From Lysinibacillus sphaericus (GTDB taxonomy: Bacteria; Bacillota; Bacilli; Bacillales_A; Planococcaceae), in contig NZ_CP015224.1 of NCBI RefSeq assembly GCF_001629735.1, forward strand, positions 2,976,001-3,040,000: a stretch of DNA of 64,000 nt, given 5' to 3'. Numbering within the stretch: the stretch's first letter is position 1; each line of letters begins with the position of its first letter. Below, piece by piece: positions 49,106-57,610 of the stretch. The notes beneath the pieces are model-generated. The model searched no databases. It was not told the DNA's origin and saw only the letters and a program-made list of their open reading frames with translations. Made by a program: the position numbers and the translations under genes.

Positions 49106-49648
49106 TTATTTTTTAGGTGTACACCATTGCACAACTTCATGACGCTTACGCTCTGCCATTTGTTCTGCTGTATAAATAATTTGCATCGGATTTCCTCCTG
49201 CTAGACAGCCAGCCGGCACATCCTTATGTACAAGAGTTGCGGCAGAAACAATGGCACCATCTCCAATTGTCACACCTGGTAAAATTGTAGAATTCGCACC
49301 AATCATTACTTCATGGCCAATACGGACATCCCCTAAACGATATTCCTCTATTAAATATTCATGGGCTAAGATGGTCGTATTAAAGCCAATTACTGTATTA
49401 TCCCCAATAAAAATACGCTCAGGATACATAGTATCTGGCATAACCATTAACGCTAGTGAAGTTTTTTCACCTATGGTCATTTTTAAAAATGTTCGATAAA
49501 GCCAGTTTTTCACACGTAAAAATGGTGTGAAGCGTCCAATTTGAATGACAATGAAACACTTCATCACCTTCCAAAAGGACACCGTGTCGTAGATTTTCCA
49601 CAGTGAATTTGCTCCTTCGACACGGTAACGTTCTGTTTTACGCGCCAT
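49106..49648 (-). CDS. Hexapeptide-repeat acetyltransferase (YvoF type)
   Basis: A 180-residue left-handed beta-helix acyltransferase with hexapeptide runs such as IFIGDNTVIGFNTTI, VRIGHEVMIGANSTILPGVTIGDGAIVSAATLV and the end DVPAGCLAGGNPMQI. The catalytic His is probably in LAHEYLIEEY. The N-terminal helix SFWKVMKCFIVIQIGRF may lie on the membrane. Acceptor unknown. Last gene after hprK-lgt-ppaX. Confidence 0.9.
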   Translation of the reverse strand: MARKTERYRVEGANSLWKIYDTVSFWKVMKCFIVIQIGRFTPFLRVKNWLYRTFLKMTIGEKTSLALMVMPDTMYPERIFIGDNTVIGFNTTILAHEYLIEEYRLGDVRIGHEVMIGANSTILPGVTIGDGAIVSAATLVHKDVPAGCLAGGNPMQIIYTAEQMAERKRHEVVQWCTPKK

Positions 49649-49653
49649 CTAAC

Positions 49654-50295
49654 TTACCCCTCTTTCACAATATCCAATAAATCCGTCATATGATGCAATA
49701 TATACTCTGGTTGGAACTGCTGTAAGTATGCCTCGCCTTTAATTGCCCAAGCGACACCAGCTGCTCTGACTCCTGCACGATGTCCTGCTTCAATATCATG
49801 CGAGTTATCTCCAATCATAATTGCATCATCTTTGTTGATCCCTAAACGTTCCAATGCAAGTAAAACTGGTTCTGGATCTGGCTTCACATTATGCACATCA
49901 TCTGTTCCAATACGCACATCAAATAGGTGTGTAGCCCCAAGAATAGATAGCCCACGATCAATCGTATCATTCCGTTTTGTCGAAACAATCGCCAAACGAA
50001 TCCCTTGTGCTTTTAATTGCTCTAATGTTGAGACAACGTCTGGGTATTGACTAACAAGTTCATCATGATGCTCTATATTCCAAGCTCGATATTTGGCTAT
50101 CAAAGCTTCCTCTTCACCTGGTGCAATGTCATTAAATGTCTGCTTAAGTGAGGGACCAATGAATTTCAAGCAATCTTTTGGCGAAAATTGCCCGGGAAAT
50201 CTCTCATTTAAAACATGCATAAATGTTTGAATGATTAATTCATTTGTATTCAGTAAAGTTCCATCAAAATCAAATAGTAGTGCCTTTACAGCCAT
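49654..50295 (-). CDS. ppaX: Pyrophosphatase PpaX
   Basis: A 213-residue HAD hydrolase: motif I LLFDFDGTLLNTNELI, motif II VSTKRND, Lys in VKPDPEP, and motif III IMIGDNSHDIEAG. In B. subtilis PpaX removes pyrophosphate released when HprK dephosphorylates HPr or Crh. The gene is in the hprK-lgt cluster here too. GGAG before the ATG. Confidence 0.95.
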   Translation of the reverse strand: MAVKALLFDFDGTLLNTNELIIQTFMHVLNERFPGQFSPKDCLKFIGPSLKQTFNDIAPGEEEALIAKYRAWNIEHHDELVSQYPDVVSTLEQLKAQGIRLAIVSTKRNDTIDRGLSILGATHLFDVRIGTDDVHNVKPDPEPVLLALERLGINKDDAIMIGDNSHDIEAGHRAGVRAAGVAWAIKGEAYLQQFQPEYILHHMTDLLDIVKEG

Positions 50296-50308
50296 ATGTT
50301 ACATCTCC

Positions 50309-51130
50309 TTATTTATTATCTAAGTATTTCATGGCTGGTTTAACCTTTATTCTACGATAAATAATGGCTCCAAGACCTACTACAATACCTATAATAGATA
50401 CAATTTGAGCTGAGCGTAAATCACCGACTAGGTAAAGACTATCTGTACGCATTCCTTCAATGTAGAAACGACCAATGGAATACCAAATTAAATAACTGAA
50501 GAAAATTTCCCCACGATTTAAATTTACTTTTCGTAATATCAGTAAAATAATCAGTCCTATTAGATTCCAGACGGATTCATATAAAAATGTAGGATGTACA
50601 TAAGTACCTAATTCTTCAATATACATTTGATTGATAATCCAATCTGGTAACATTAAATTTTCTAAAAATTCCTTTGAAACAGGCCCACCATAAGCCTCTT
50701 GGTTCATAAAGTTACCCCAGCGACCTATAATTTGTCCAATTAAAATACTAGGTGCTGCAATATCTGCTACTCGTAAGAAGCTTACATTTTTAATACGAGT
50801 AAATATGTAAGCCGTCACAAATGCTCCAATTAACGCACCGTGTATGGCAATACCACCATTCCATATCTCAATGATTTTACCTGGATTTTCACTATAGTAA
50901 TCCCATCTCATTGACACATAATAAATGCGCGCACAAATGATGGATATCGGAACAGCCCACAATAATAAGTCTGCAAGAAAATCTTCAGGCAATCCTCGCT
51001 TTACGGCCTCTCGTTGGCCTACTACATACGCTAAAATAATACCCGATACGATGAGCAATCCATACCAACGAACTGGAATTGGCCCCAAATGAAAGGCAAT
51101 CGGGTTAATTTGTAAAAGTAATAAATCCAT
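50309..51130 (-). CDS. lgt: Prolipoprotein diacylglyceryl transferase
   Basis: A 273-residue membrane enzyme with about seven helices. The signature [14 protein letters not shown] is present, as are the substrate-region segments [15 protein letters not shown] and [14 protein letters not shown]. It transfers diacylglycerol to the Cys of lipobox proteins, of which three are in this window. GGAGAGGAG precedes the ATG. Confidence 0.98.
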   Translation of the reverse strand: MDLLLLQINPIAFHLGPIPVRWYGLLIVSGIILAYVVGQREAVKRGLPEDFLADLLLWAVPISIICARIYYVSMRWDYYSENPGKIIEIWNGGIAIHGALIGAFVTAYIFTRIKNVSFLRVADIAAPSILIGQIIGRWGNFMNQEAYGGPVSKEFLENLMLPDWIINQMYIEELGTYVHPTFLYESVWNLIGLIILLILRKVNLNRGEIFFSYLIWYSIGRFYIEGMRTDSLYLVGDLRSAQIVSIIGIVVGLGAIIYRRIKVKPAMKYLDNK

Positions 51131-51175
51131 CTTTTGCTCCTCTCCAATTATCTGTTACCAAAGATCGGTAAACTT

Positions 51176-52111
51176 TTAATCATCTAATACATCGTTCGAC
51201 GAAATAACTTCATCTAAACGTCTTGAAAATTCTTCTGCCGCATTTACACCCATTTTCTTTAATCGATAATTCATCGCTGCTACTTCGATAATTACAGATA
51301 CATTTCGTCCTGGTCTTACCGGAATTGTTAATTTCGTCAATTCTGTATCAATGATCTTCATCTTTTCTTCTTCTAAGCCTAATCGATCATATACTTTTTG
51401 TGGGTCCCAAATTTCTAGCTCAATAATGAGTGTAATACGTTTATATGGGCGGACTGCACTTGCACCAAATAGTGTCATAATATCAATAATGCCGATGCCT
51501 CGTATTTCCAATAGATGCTCTAAAAGAGGAGGGGGACTACCAATTAATAAATTTTCTGATTCTTGTCTAATCTCGACACAATCATCAGCTACTAAACGGT
51601 GACCTTTTTTGACAAGCTCAAGTGCTGTTTCACTTTTACCCACGCCACTTTTACCAATAATTAGTATGCCGATGCCATACACATCCACAAGTACACCATG
51701 TGCAGCTGTCATTGGTGCTAATCGGCCCTCTAAATAGTTGGTCAATCTACTTGAAAATTTGGTTGTTGTCATATGTGTTTTAAAAACAGGAACATGCTTT
51801 TCGTTGGAAGCTTGAATCAGCTCCTCAGGTACTTCTAAATCCCGAGAAATTATAATTGCAGGTGTATCTTGGGAACAAAGTAAGCGCATCCGTTCAAGCT
51901 TAACATCTGTTGGTAACATTTCAAAAAAGGATAGCTCCGTTTTGCCAAGCAATTGTACCCGATTGGCTGGATAATGCGTAAAATACCCGGCCATTTCAAG
52001 TCCTGGCCTTGAAATGTCACTTGTCACAATCGTTCTGCCGATTCCTTCCTCGCCTGCTAATAACTCTAACTTAAATTTCTCCATAACATCTCTCGTTAAT
52101 ACTACAACCAA
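51176..52111 (-). CDS. hprK: HPr kinase/phosphorylase
   Basis: A 311-residue sensor kinase of carbon catabolite control. N-terminal domain (about 1-130, with [14 protein letters not shown] and [10 protein letters not shown]), P-loop [14 protein letters not shown] (about 150-165), catalytic region [13 protein letters not shown], and the family signature [20 protein letters not shown]. It phosphorylates HPr and Crh on Ser46 and removes the phosphate. Start assigned to a TTG at 52111, 8 bases after GGAGG, which gives the usual length of about 310. Confidence 0.97.
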   Translation of the reverse strand: MVVVLTRDVMEKFKLELLAGEEGIGRTIVTSDISRPGLEMAGYFTHYPANRVQLLGKTELSFFEMLPTDVKLERMRLLCSQDTPAIIISRDLEVPEELIQASNEKHVPVFKTHMTTTKFSSRLTNYLEGRLAPMTAAHGVLVDVYGIGILIIGKSGVGKSETALELVKKGHRLVADDCVEIRQESENLLIGSPPPLLEHLLEIRGIGIIDIMTLFGASAVRPYKRITLIIELEIWDPQKVYDRLGLEEEKMKIIDTELTKLTIPVRPGRNVSVIIEVAAMNYRLKKMGVNAAEEFSRRLDEVISSNDVLDD

Positions 52112-52194
52112 TGAAAAAGCCTCCAATCAATGGATAAAGTTCTCCTTATTTTAGCATGTCTATGTATAAAAGAAATGTATTTACTCTTAATGAA

Positions 52195-52228
52195 AAAAAC
52201 TAGCGGCTCTCCAGTCCGCTAGTTTTTG
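52195..52228. terminator. Terminator between cccB and hprK
   Basis: Perfect 8-bp stem ACTAGCGG/CCGCTAGT (52199-52206 / 52216-52223) flanked by A7 and T5. Ends cccB on the minus strand. Confidence 0.88.
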
Positions 52229-52233
52229 AATTA

Positions 52234-52551
52234 TTATTTTTTAGTAGCTAACCATTTAGCAACTGCTTCAGCATCTGCGCCTTTTACAATTCCTCCAGGC
52301 ATGCCACCTTTACCATTATTAATAATATCTAAAATTTCCGATTCCGATAAACGAGAACCTACATCGTTTAATGCTGGTCCATTGGCACCTTGTAGCTCGC
52401 CACCATGACATGTAACACATGATTTCATTGCGATAGCTTCTCCATCTGGAGCAGTGGCACCTTCATTGTTAGTTGCCTCTTTATTTCCGCCTCCACAAGC
52501 TGCTAAGAAAATTGCTGAACCGAACACTAATGTTAACATTGCCTTTTTCAT
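52234..52551 (-). CDS. cccB: Lipoprotein cytochrome c551
   Basis: A 105-residue lipoprotein, signal peptide ending LAAC (Cys19), a short Asn/Glu linker, then a class I cytochrome c domain with the heme motif CVTCH at 45-49 and the Met ligand in GGMPGG near 85. It carries electrons on the outer membrane face to the terminal oxidase. GAGGAGGGG before the ATG. Neighbour of the YitT-family gene as in B. subtilis. Confidence 0.96.
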   Translation of the reverse strand: MKKAMLTLVFGSAIFLAACGGGNKEATNNEGATAPDGEAIAMKSCVTCHGGELQGANGPALNDVGSRLSESEILDIINNGKGGMPGGIVKGADAEAVAKWLATKK

Positions 52552-52603
52552 TAGTACCCCTCCTCATAATCGATAATTACCTTACGCCGCCATTATACCA
52601 AAA

Positions 52604-53446
52604 TTATGCACGTTTGAAACCTTCTCCTAATACCTCATAGGCATCCGAAACAATGACAAACGCTGATGGGTCAACGCTTTTAATGAGTTGTTTCAGCTTT
52701 GTGAATTCTGTCTGATAAACAACAACCATAAGAACTGGTCGCGCTTCTCCTGTATAGCCCCCAAATGCTTGTAACTTAGTGACACCCCGATTAATTTCAG
52801 CATAAATGGCTTCACGTACTTCATCTTGTTTCAACGTAATAATATAGACCATTTTTGATTGGCTAAAACCTAGCTGAATAATATCAATCGTTTTGGTTGT
52901 TACATAAAGTCCAATCAGGGCATACAAACCTTTCTCTAAATCAAAAACAACTGCTGCACTAATCGCTATGATTCCATCTATTAACAGTACACTTGTACCA
53001 AGCGTTAATCCTGTATACTTCGTAATGATTTGCGCTAGTAAATCAGTGCCACCAGTAGAAGCATTCCCTTTAAAGACTAGTCCTATTCCTAAACCAACTA
53101 CAATTCCCCCAAAAAGAGCTCCAAGCAAAGGATTATCCGTCCAAGGCTCCCAACTATTTGTTAGCAAGACAATAAACGGTAAAGTAATCGTCCCAATAAA
53201 TGATTTTATGCCAAATTTTTTGCCGAGTAATAAAACACCAGCAATAAATAGTGGAATATTAAAGGCATATTGCACAATACCTGGATTCCAGCCAAACAAA
53301 CCATGCAAAATTGTACTAATTCCACTTACCCCTCCGGAAGCAACCTGATTTGGTAATAAAAAGACATTAAAACCAATAGCAATCACTGCCGCTCCTACAA
53401 TAACATACACATAGTCCACAATGTTTTCCCTAACATCATGTTTCAT
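52604..53446 (-). CDS. YitT family membrane protein (YvjA type)
   Basis: A 280-residue protein with about five membrane helices (YitT/DUF161: GFNVFLLPNQVASGGVSGIS, GLVFKGNASTGGTDLLAQII) and a cytoplasmic DUF2179 domain (about 205-280, MVYIITLKQDEVREAIYAEI, GVTKLQAFGGYTG). Function unknown in the family. It lies directly upstream of cccB with a 52-base gap. Confidence 0.92.
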   Translation of the reverse strand: MKHDVRENIVDYVYVIVGAAVIAIGFNVFLLPNQVASGGVSGISTILHGLFGWNPGIVQYAFNIPLFIAGVLLLGKKFGIKSFIGTITLPFIVLLTNSWEPWTDNPLLGALFGGIVVGLGIGLVFKGNASTGGTDLLAQIITKYTGLTLGTSVLLIDGIIAISAAVVFDLEKGLYALIGLYVTTKTIDIIQLGFSQSKMVYIITLKQDEVREAIYAEINRGVTKLQAFGGYTGEARPVLMVVVYQTEFTKLKQLIKSVDPSAFVIVSDAYEVLGEGFKRA

Positions 53447-53560
53447 TTCCCCACGCCCACTTCAACTATCAGAATTTTTTAAAGACGAAATGATTATAGC
53501 AAATACTTTACACATTGAGAACTTCATCTTGATGAAGGGATTAGCTATTGTTGAGGATAA

Positions 53561-53600
53561 AAAATAAGCTATCTTAAACGGACGTAAGATAGCTTATTGT
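53561..53600 (-). terminator. Terminator of the EAL-HDOD gene
   Basis: Perfect 14-bp stem (53563-53576 / 53585-53598), 8-base loop, then T-run on the minus strand. Confidence 0.88.
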
Positions 53601-53619
53601 AGGAGTAATAGGTATTTAT

Positions 53620-54849
53620 TTAAAATGATTTTTCTGCCCATTCCATTGCCTCATAATATAGATGATCCATATCGTTGAGCTGGATATTTAATTGAGCACT
53701 TAGTTCCTCTAATCGTGCCCAATCTAATTTTCCTAGAGCGATACTGAATTCTAGAAATGACGTCATATCTGTTTCATGCCCTAAGATTGTATTGGTAATA
53801 TCCTCTGAAAATGGTAGCTGATGCAATATGACACTCATGGGTCTTTGCAGTAATGTATCAATAAGTGAGAACATACCTACTAGAAAATATTCCGAAAAAT
53901 TCTTTTTATAGGATAGCTTGGCTAACTTCTCACAAACTTTTGCTCGAAACAAGGACATACACATTACTTCTTTAAAAAGGTCTGAGTCCGCATCAATATC
54001 AATTTCTCGCATCGCTAATAGATAAATCCATTTACGTAAATTGGATATTCCTAATAACACAATCGCTTGTTTTATAGAGCGTACTTTAGATTTTGAACGC
54101 TTAGAAGAATTATTAATCATTTGTAATAATTTATACGTCAAAGAAATATCTCGTTCGATATTTTCTGCTAATAATTGAATATTTGGTTCTTCTTCTTTTA
54201 ACAACGAGATAATATGAATATATTGTATCGTATTAGCAGGGATATCTGTTGCTTTTATGATTTGAGGCTGTTCAAAGAAATAGCCTTGAAATAATACGTA
54301 CCCAGAAGATTTAGCCACTTCAAATTGATGACGAGTCTCTACTTTTTCTGCAAGCAATTGAATATGTGGGTAATTTCCCTTAACTTTATTTTCAATTTCC
54401 ATTCTTTTGACCATCGATGTTGCTAGAAAATCAACCTTTATAAAATCAACTTGTTCAAATAATTCATCATAGATGTCAACCTGTTCATCCATAATAAAAT
54501 CATCTAATGCAATTTGAAATCCATAATTTTTTAGCTCCACCACACGTTTCACTAATTGAGATGTCAGTGGAACATCCTCTAAAATTTCAATGACAACTTG
54601 TGAAGGATTTAAAAATTCATGAATGGAGCTCATTAATAAGTTATCAGTAAAGTTAACAAAACCCGGCTTACCCTTCGTTACTTCTTCAAAACCAATTGAA
54701 AGAAATGAGTTCACCAGTACATCAATAGTTGCTGCATCTGAATCAACCATTGGAAAGGCATTAACGTTTTTTCCACGATATAACAATTCATACGCAACGA
54801 CCTGTTCGTGAAGATTAAAAATAGGTTGCCTGCCAATAAATACTTCCAT
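53620..54849 (-). CDS. EAL-HDOD protein (YuxH type)
   Basis: A 409-residue protein, the same length as B. subtilis YuxH. N-terminal EAL-like domain (about 1-200) and C-terminal HDOD domain (about 205-400, LLAENIERDISLTYKLLQMIN, SIKQAIVLLGISNLRKWI). The EAL motif reads YELLYRG, so the Glu-Ala-Leu core is changed, while LDDF is kept. Cyclic di-GMP hydrolysis is therefore doubtful and a protein-binding role is likelier. The start at 54849 follows GGGGG. The frame is open upstream without a site. Confidence 0.88.
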   Translation of the reverse strand: MEVFIGRQPIFNLHEQVVAYELLYRGKNVNAFPMVDSDAATIDVLVNSFLSIGFEEVTKGKPGFVNFTDNLLMSSIHEFLNPSQVVIEILEDVPLTSQLVKRVVELKNYGFQIALDDFIMDEQVDIYDELFEQVDFIKVDFLATSMVKRMEIENKVKGNYPHIQLLAEKVETRHQFEVAKSSGYVLFQGYFFEQPQIIKATDIPANTIQYIHIISLLKEEEPNIQLLAENIERDISLTYKLLQMINNSSKRSKSKVRSIKQAIVLLGISNLRKWIYLLAMREIDIDADSDLFKEVMCMSLFRAKVCEKLAKLSYKKNFSEYFLVGMFSLIDTLLQRPMSVILHQLPFSEDITNTILGHETDMTSFLEFSIALGKLDWARLEELSAQLNIQLNDMDHLYYEAMEWAEKSF

Positions 54850-54973
54850 TTCGTTGCCCCCATTTCTCCACATTCTAGTTATTAATAGTATAACATTTTT
54901 TACGACCTGATGCTTATACTTCAATATAATTTATCATCACCATTGAAGATTTTCTATATCTTTTTTCTACCTA

Positions 54974-55018
54974 AAAAAAGACAGTCCCAGTGATGTTGTA
55001 TCACGTTAGGACTGTCCA
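54974..55018 (-). terminator. Terminator of the dedA-like gene
   Basis: Stem GACAGTCC/GGACTGTC with an inner GTGAT/ATCAC helix, then seven T on the minus strand. Confidence 0.9.
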
Positions 55019-55020
55019 AA

Positions 55021-55668
55021 CTATTTGCCAACCTTGGCTTTTATCGCACCTATTACCGCAGGAACGACAGAGATAAAAATAATCAATATAAGCACAACTG
55101 AGAAGTTATCTTTAATAATAGGGATATTACCGAAGAAATAACCTAGTAATGTACAGCTGAATACCCATAAAATAGCACCTAAAATATTATAAAGTAAGAA
55201 GTAGCTATAATTCATTTTACTTGCTCCCGCTACGAATGGGATAAATGTACGAATAAATGGCATAAAACGAGCTATAACAATTGTTTTTCCACCATGTGTA
55301 TTGAAGAATTTTTCAGCTGCTTCCATACGTTCTTTTTTAACAACTCTTCCGAGAAGACTCTTTGGAGGAATCGACGTCCCAACTTTATGACCAATATGGT
55401 AATTCATTGTATCACCTAAAATGGCCGCTGCTAAAAATACTGGTATTAATATCCACATATCAAAGGCTCCCATTGCAGCAGCCAATGTACCACTAGCGAA
55501 AAGCAATGAATCGCCCGGTAAGAATGGGAAAATAACGACGCCTGTTTCTACAAAAACAATGGCAAATAAAATAAGATAACTCCAATTGCCAAAATCACGA
55601 ATGATTTCTTCTAAATGCACATCTATATGCACAATAAAGCTTATTAACTCTTTAATGAGTTCTATCAT
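55021..55668 (-). CDS. DedA family membrane protein
   Basis: A 215-residue protein with four to five membrane segments. It has the family motifs VFVETGVVIFPFLPGDSLLF (reentrant loop) and GGKTIVIARFMPFIRTFIPFVAGASKM (conserved Arg). DedA proteins are linked to lipid-carrier recycling, such as undecaprenyl phosphate or phosphatidylethanolamine flipping. The exact substrate is not decidable here. Monocistronic. Confidence 0.93.
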   Translation of the reverse strand: MIELIKELISFIVHIDVHLEEIIRDFGNWSYLILFAIVFVETGVVIFPFLPGDSLLFASGTLAAAMGAFDMWILIPVFLAAAILGDTMNYHIGHKVGTSIPPKSLLGRVVKKERMEAAEKFFNTHGGKTIVIARFMPFIRTFIPFVAGASKMNYSYFLLYNILGAILWVFSCTLLGYFFGNIPIIKDNFSVVLILIIFISVVPAVIGAIKAKVGK

Positions 55669-55879
55669 GTTTTTGTATGCTCTCTTTCAATAGTATTTTT
55701 ACCTAAAAGCTTTGACGTAGCCTTACATCAAAGGGTTCCAGTTTTGTACATCTTTTTACATTACTTCCTCACTATATGACAAGCTATTGAAAAGTATGTA
55801 GAAGATTTCACAAGTTTGATTTTATCACTTACAGATAACTACTCTCAACTCATTTTACTATTATACGAATAATGTACAC

Positions 55880-55917
55880 AAAAAAAGAGCTACCATTTTT
55901 TAATAGTAGCTTTTTTC
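55880..55917 (-). terminator. Terminator of the acyl-CoA ligase gene
   Basis: Stem AGCTAC/GTAGCT (55888-55893 / 55906-55911) flanked by A7 and T6. It ends the leftward gene. Confidence 0.82.
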
Positions 55918-55920
55918 GTT

Positions 55921-57468
55921 TTAAACTTTTTCTTTTAAGGAGCGGCGAAGTATTTTTCCAGTCGTATTTTTAGGTAATTCATCCATAATTTCAATTACCT
56001 TTGGTACCTTATATTTCACCATATGCTTACCACAATATGATAGAAGATCTTCTGTCGTAGTGGCGGCAACCTCTTTTAAAACAACATATGCATGAACTGC
56101 CTCTCCTAAATTAGGATCAGGGAATCCTACTACTGCTGCCTCTACAATATTATTATGGGCAAACAATACTTCCTCGACCTCTCTAGGATAGACATTAAAC
56201 CCTCCTACAATGATCATATCCTTTTTACGATCGACAATGTAAAAATAGCCTTCGTCATCCACTTTCGCTAAATCTCCTGTATAGAGCCAACCATCACGTA
56301 TCGCCATAGCTGTTTCCTCTGGCATTTTATAATACCCCTTCATCACGTTAGGTCCGCGTACGATTAACTCCCCAACCTCGCCAACAGGTACTTCCTGACC
56401 GTTCACATCGACCACTCTATTTTCCACATTGCTAATCGATGTCCCGATAGACCCAGCTTTACGGTCACGATCCAGAGGATTAAAGCATGTAACAGGTGAA
56501 GCCTCTGATAAGCCGTATCCTTCTGATACACGCACATTAAATTTCTGCTCGAAATTATGTAATAGTGCAACAGGTAAAGAAGCTCCTCCTGAAATAGCCA
56601 AACGAATTGTCGAGAAATCTTCCGGGTTGCCTTCAGGTAATTGGTATAAGAAATTATACATAGTTGGTACCCCAGCAAAGACTGTTGCTTTTTGCTCTCG
56701 TGCTAAAGCAAAAATTTCTGTAGGACTAAATTTAGGTGCTAGTAGCACTGTTGCTCCACTTAATAATGGTGCGTTTACGACAACTGTTAAAGCAAAGACA
56801 TGAAATACAGGCAATGTGGCAATGACACGGTCTTTTTCTTGAATGTCTAAATAATGGGCAACATCTCGAGCATTTGAATACACATTCTCATGCGTGAGCA
56901 TAGCCCCTTTTGGAGTGCCGGTAGTGCCCGAAGTATATAAAATAATAGCATTGTCATCATCTGCCACTTCAACAGGCTGTAAAGATTGAGAAGTATTCTT
57001 GACGATTTGTGTAAATAAATGTGTTTTTTCTTGCGCTTTTAGTGATAAAGCTGCCACTTTTTCCGCTATATCTGCCGTTGTTTCACATACTACAAATGCT
57101 TTTACTTGTGGAAATGCTTGTACACCTTTTTCTACCAATGGCAGTAAAAGATCTAGCGCAATGACCGCTTTTACATCACCATTATGCAAAATATAGGAAA
57201 TTTCATCTGGTGTATAGATTGGGTTAACAGGGATTGCCGTTGCCCCTATACGCATGGTTGCATACAATGCAATTAAATAATGTGGTGTATTGCCGAGTAA
57301 AAACGCCACATGATCCCCTTTTTCAATACCTAAATCTTGTAACCCCTTTGCAAAACGACCAACTGTTTGCTCGAACTCTCCGTATGTCGTATCTTTCCCC
57401 ATAAAATGATACGCAACTTTATCCGGCTGTTCTGTTGCCTGTTGGCGAACACGTGAAACTAAATTCAA
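55921..57468 (-). CDS. Long-chain fatty acid--CoA ligase
   Basis: A 515-residue ANL-family ligase. P-loop IILYTSGTTGTPKGAMLTHEN (bases about 56885-56945), SEGYGLSEASPVTCFNPLD, hinge GDLAKVDDEGYFYIVDRKKDMIIVGGFNVYPREVEEV, and the catalytic Lys in NTTGKILRRSL. It is of the LcfA/LcfB type that activates fatty acids for beta-oxidation. Start is TTG with GGGGATGG ahead. The FadR-like palindrome upstream supports the fatty-acid role. No other fad gene is adjacent. Confidence 0.92.
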   Translation of the reverse strand: MNLVSRVRQQATEQPDKVAYHFMGKDTTYGEFEQTVGRFAKGLQDLGIEKGDHVAFLLGNTPHYLIALYATMRIGATAIPVNPIYTPDEISYILHNGDVKAVIALDLLLPLVEKGVQAFPQVKAFVVCETTADIAEKVAALSLKAQEKTHLFTQIVKNTSQSLQPVEVADDDNAIILYTSGTTGTPKGAMLTHENVYSNARDVAHYLDIQEKDRVIATLPVFHVFALTVVVNAPLLSGATVLLAPKFSPTEIFALAREQKATVFAGVPTMYNFLYQLPEGNPEDFSTIRLAISGGASLPVALLHNFEQKFNVRVSEGYGLSEASPVTCFNPLDRDRKAGSIGTSISNVENRVVDVNGQEVPVGEVGELIVRGPNVMKGYYKMPEETAMAIRDGWLYTGDLAKVDDEGYFYIVDRKKDMIIVGGFNVYPREVEEVLFAHNNIVEAAVVGFPDPNLGEAVHAYVVLKEVAATTTEDLLSYCGKHMVKYKVPKVIEIMDELPKNTTGKILRRSLKEKV

Positions 57469-57494
57469 TTACACCATCCCCTTATCGTATAAAA

Positions 57495-57519
57495 TGAATC
57501 GTTATTCAGTAATATTATA
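57495..57519 (-). promoter_or_regulatory. Promoter -10 and FadR-like palindrome of the acyl-CoA ligase gene
   Basis: TATAAT (57519-57514, minus strand) followed after 5 bases by TGAAT-N4-ATTCA (57495-57508). FadR of Bacillus binds TGAATGA/TCATTCA-type dyads at fad promoters. The outer bases match only partly. Confidence 0.5.
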
Positions 57520-57610
57520 TAAGAAATATATCTAAAAAACAATGAGTCTTTTTATTTCATGTCATAAATTACGTTAATTAATTCATTTTTTTCTCTTTTA
57601 AACCATTACA

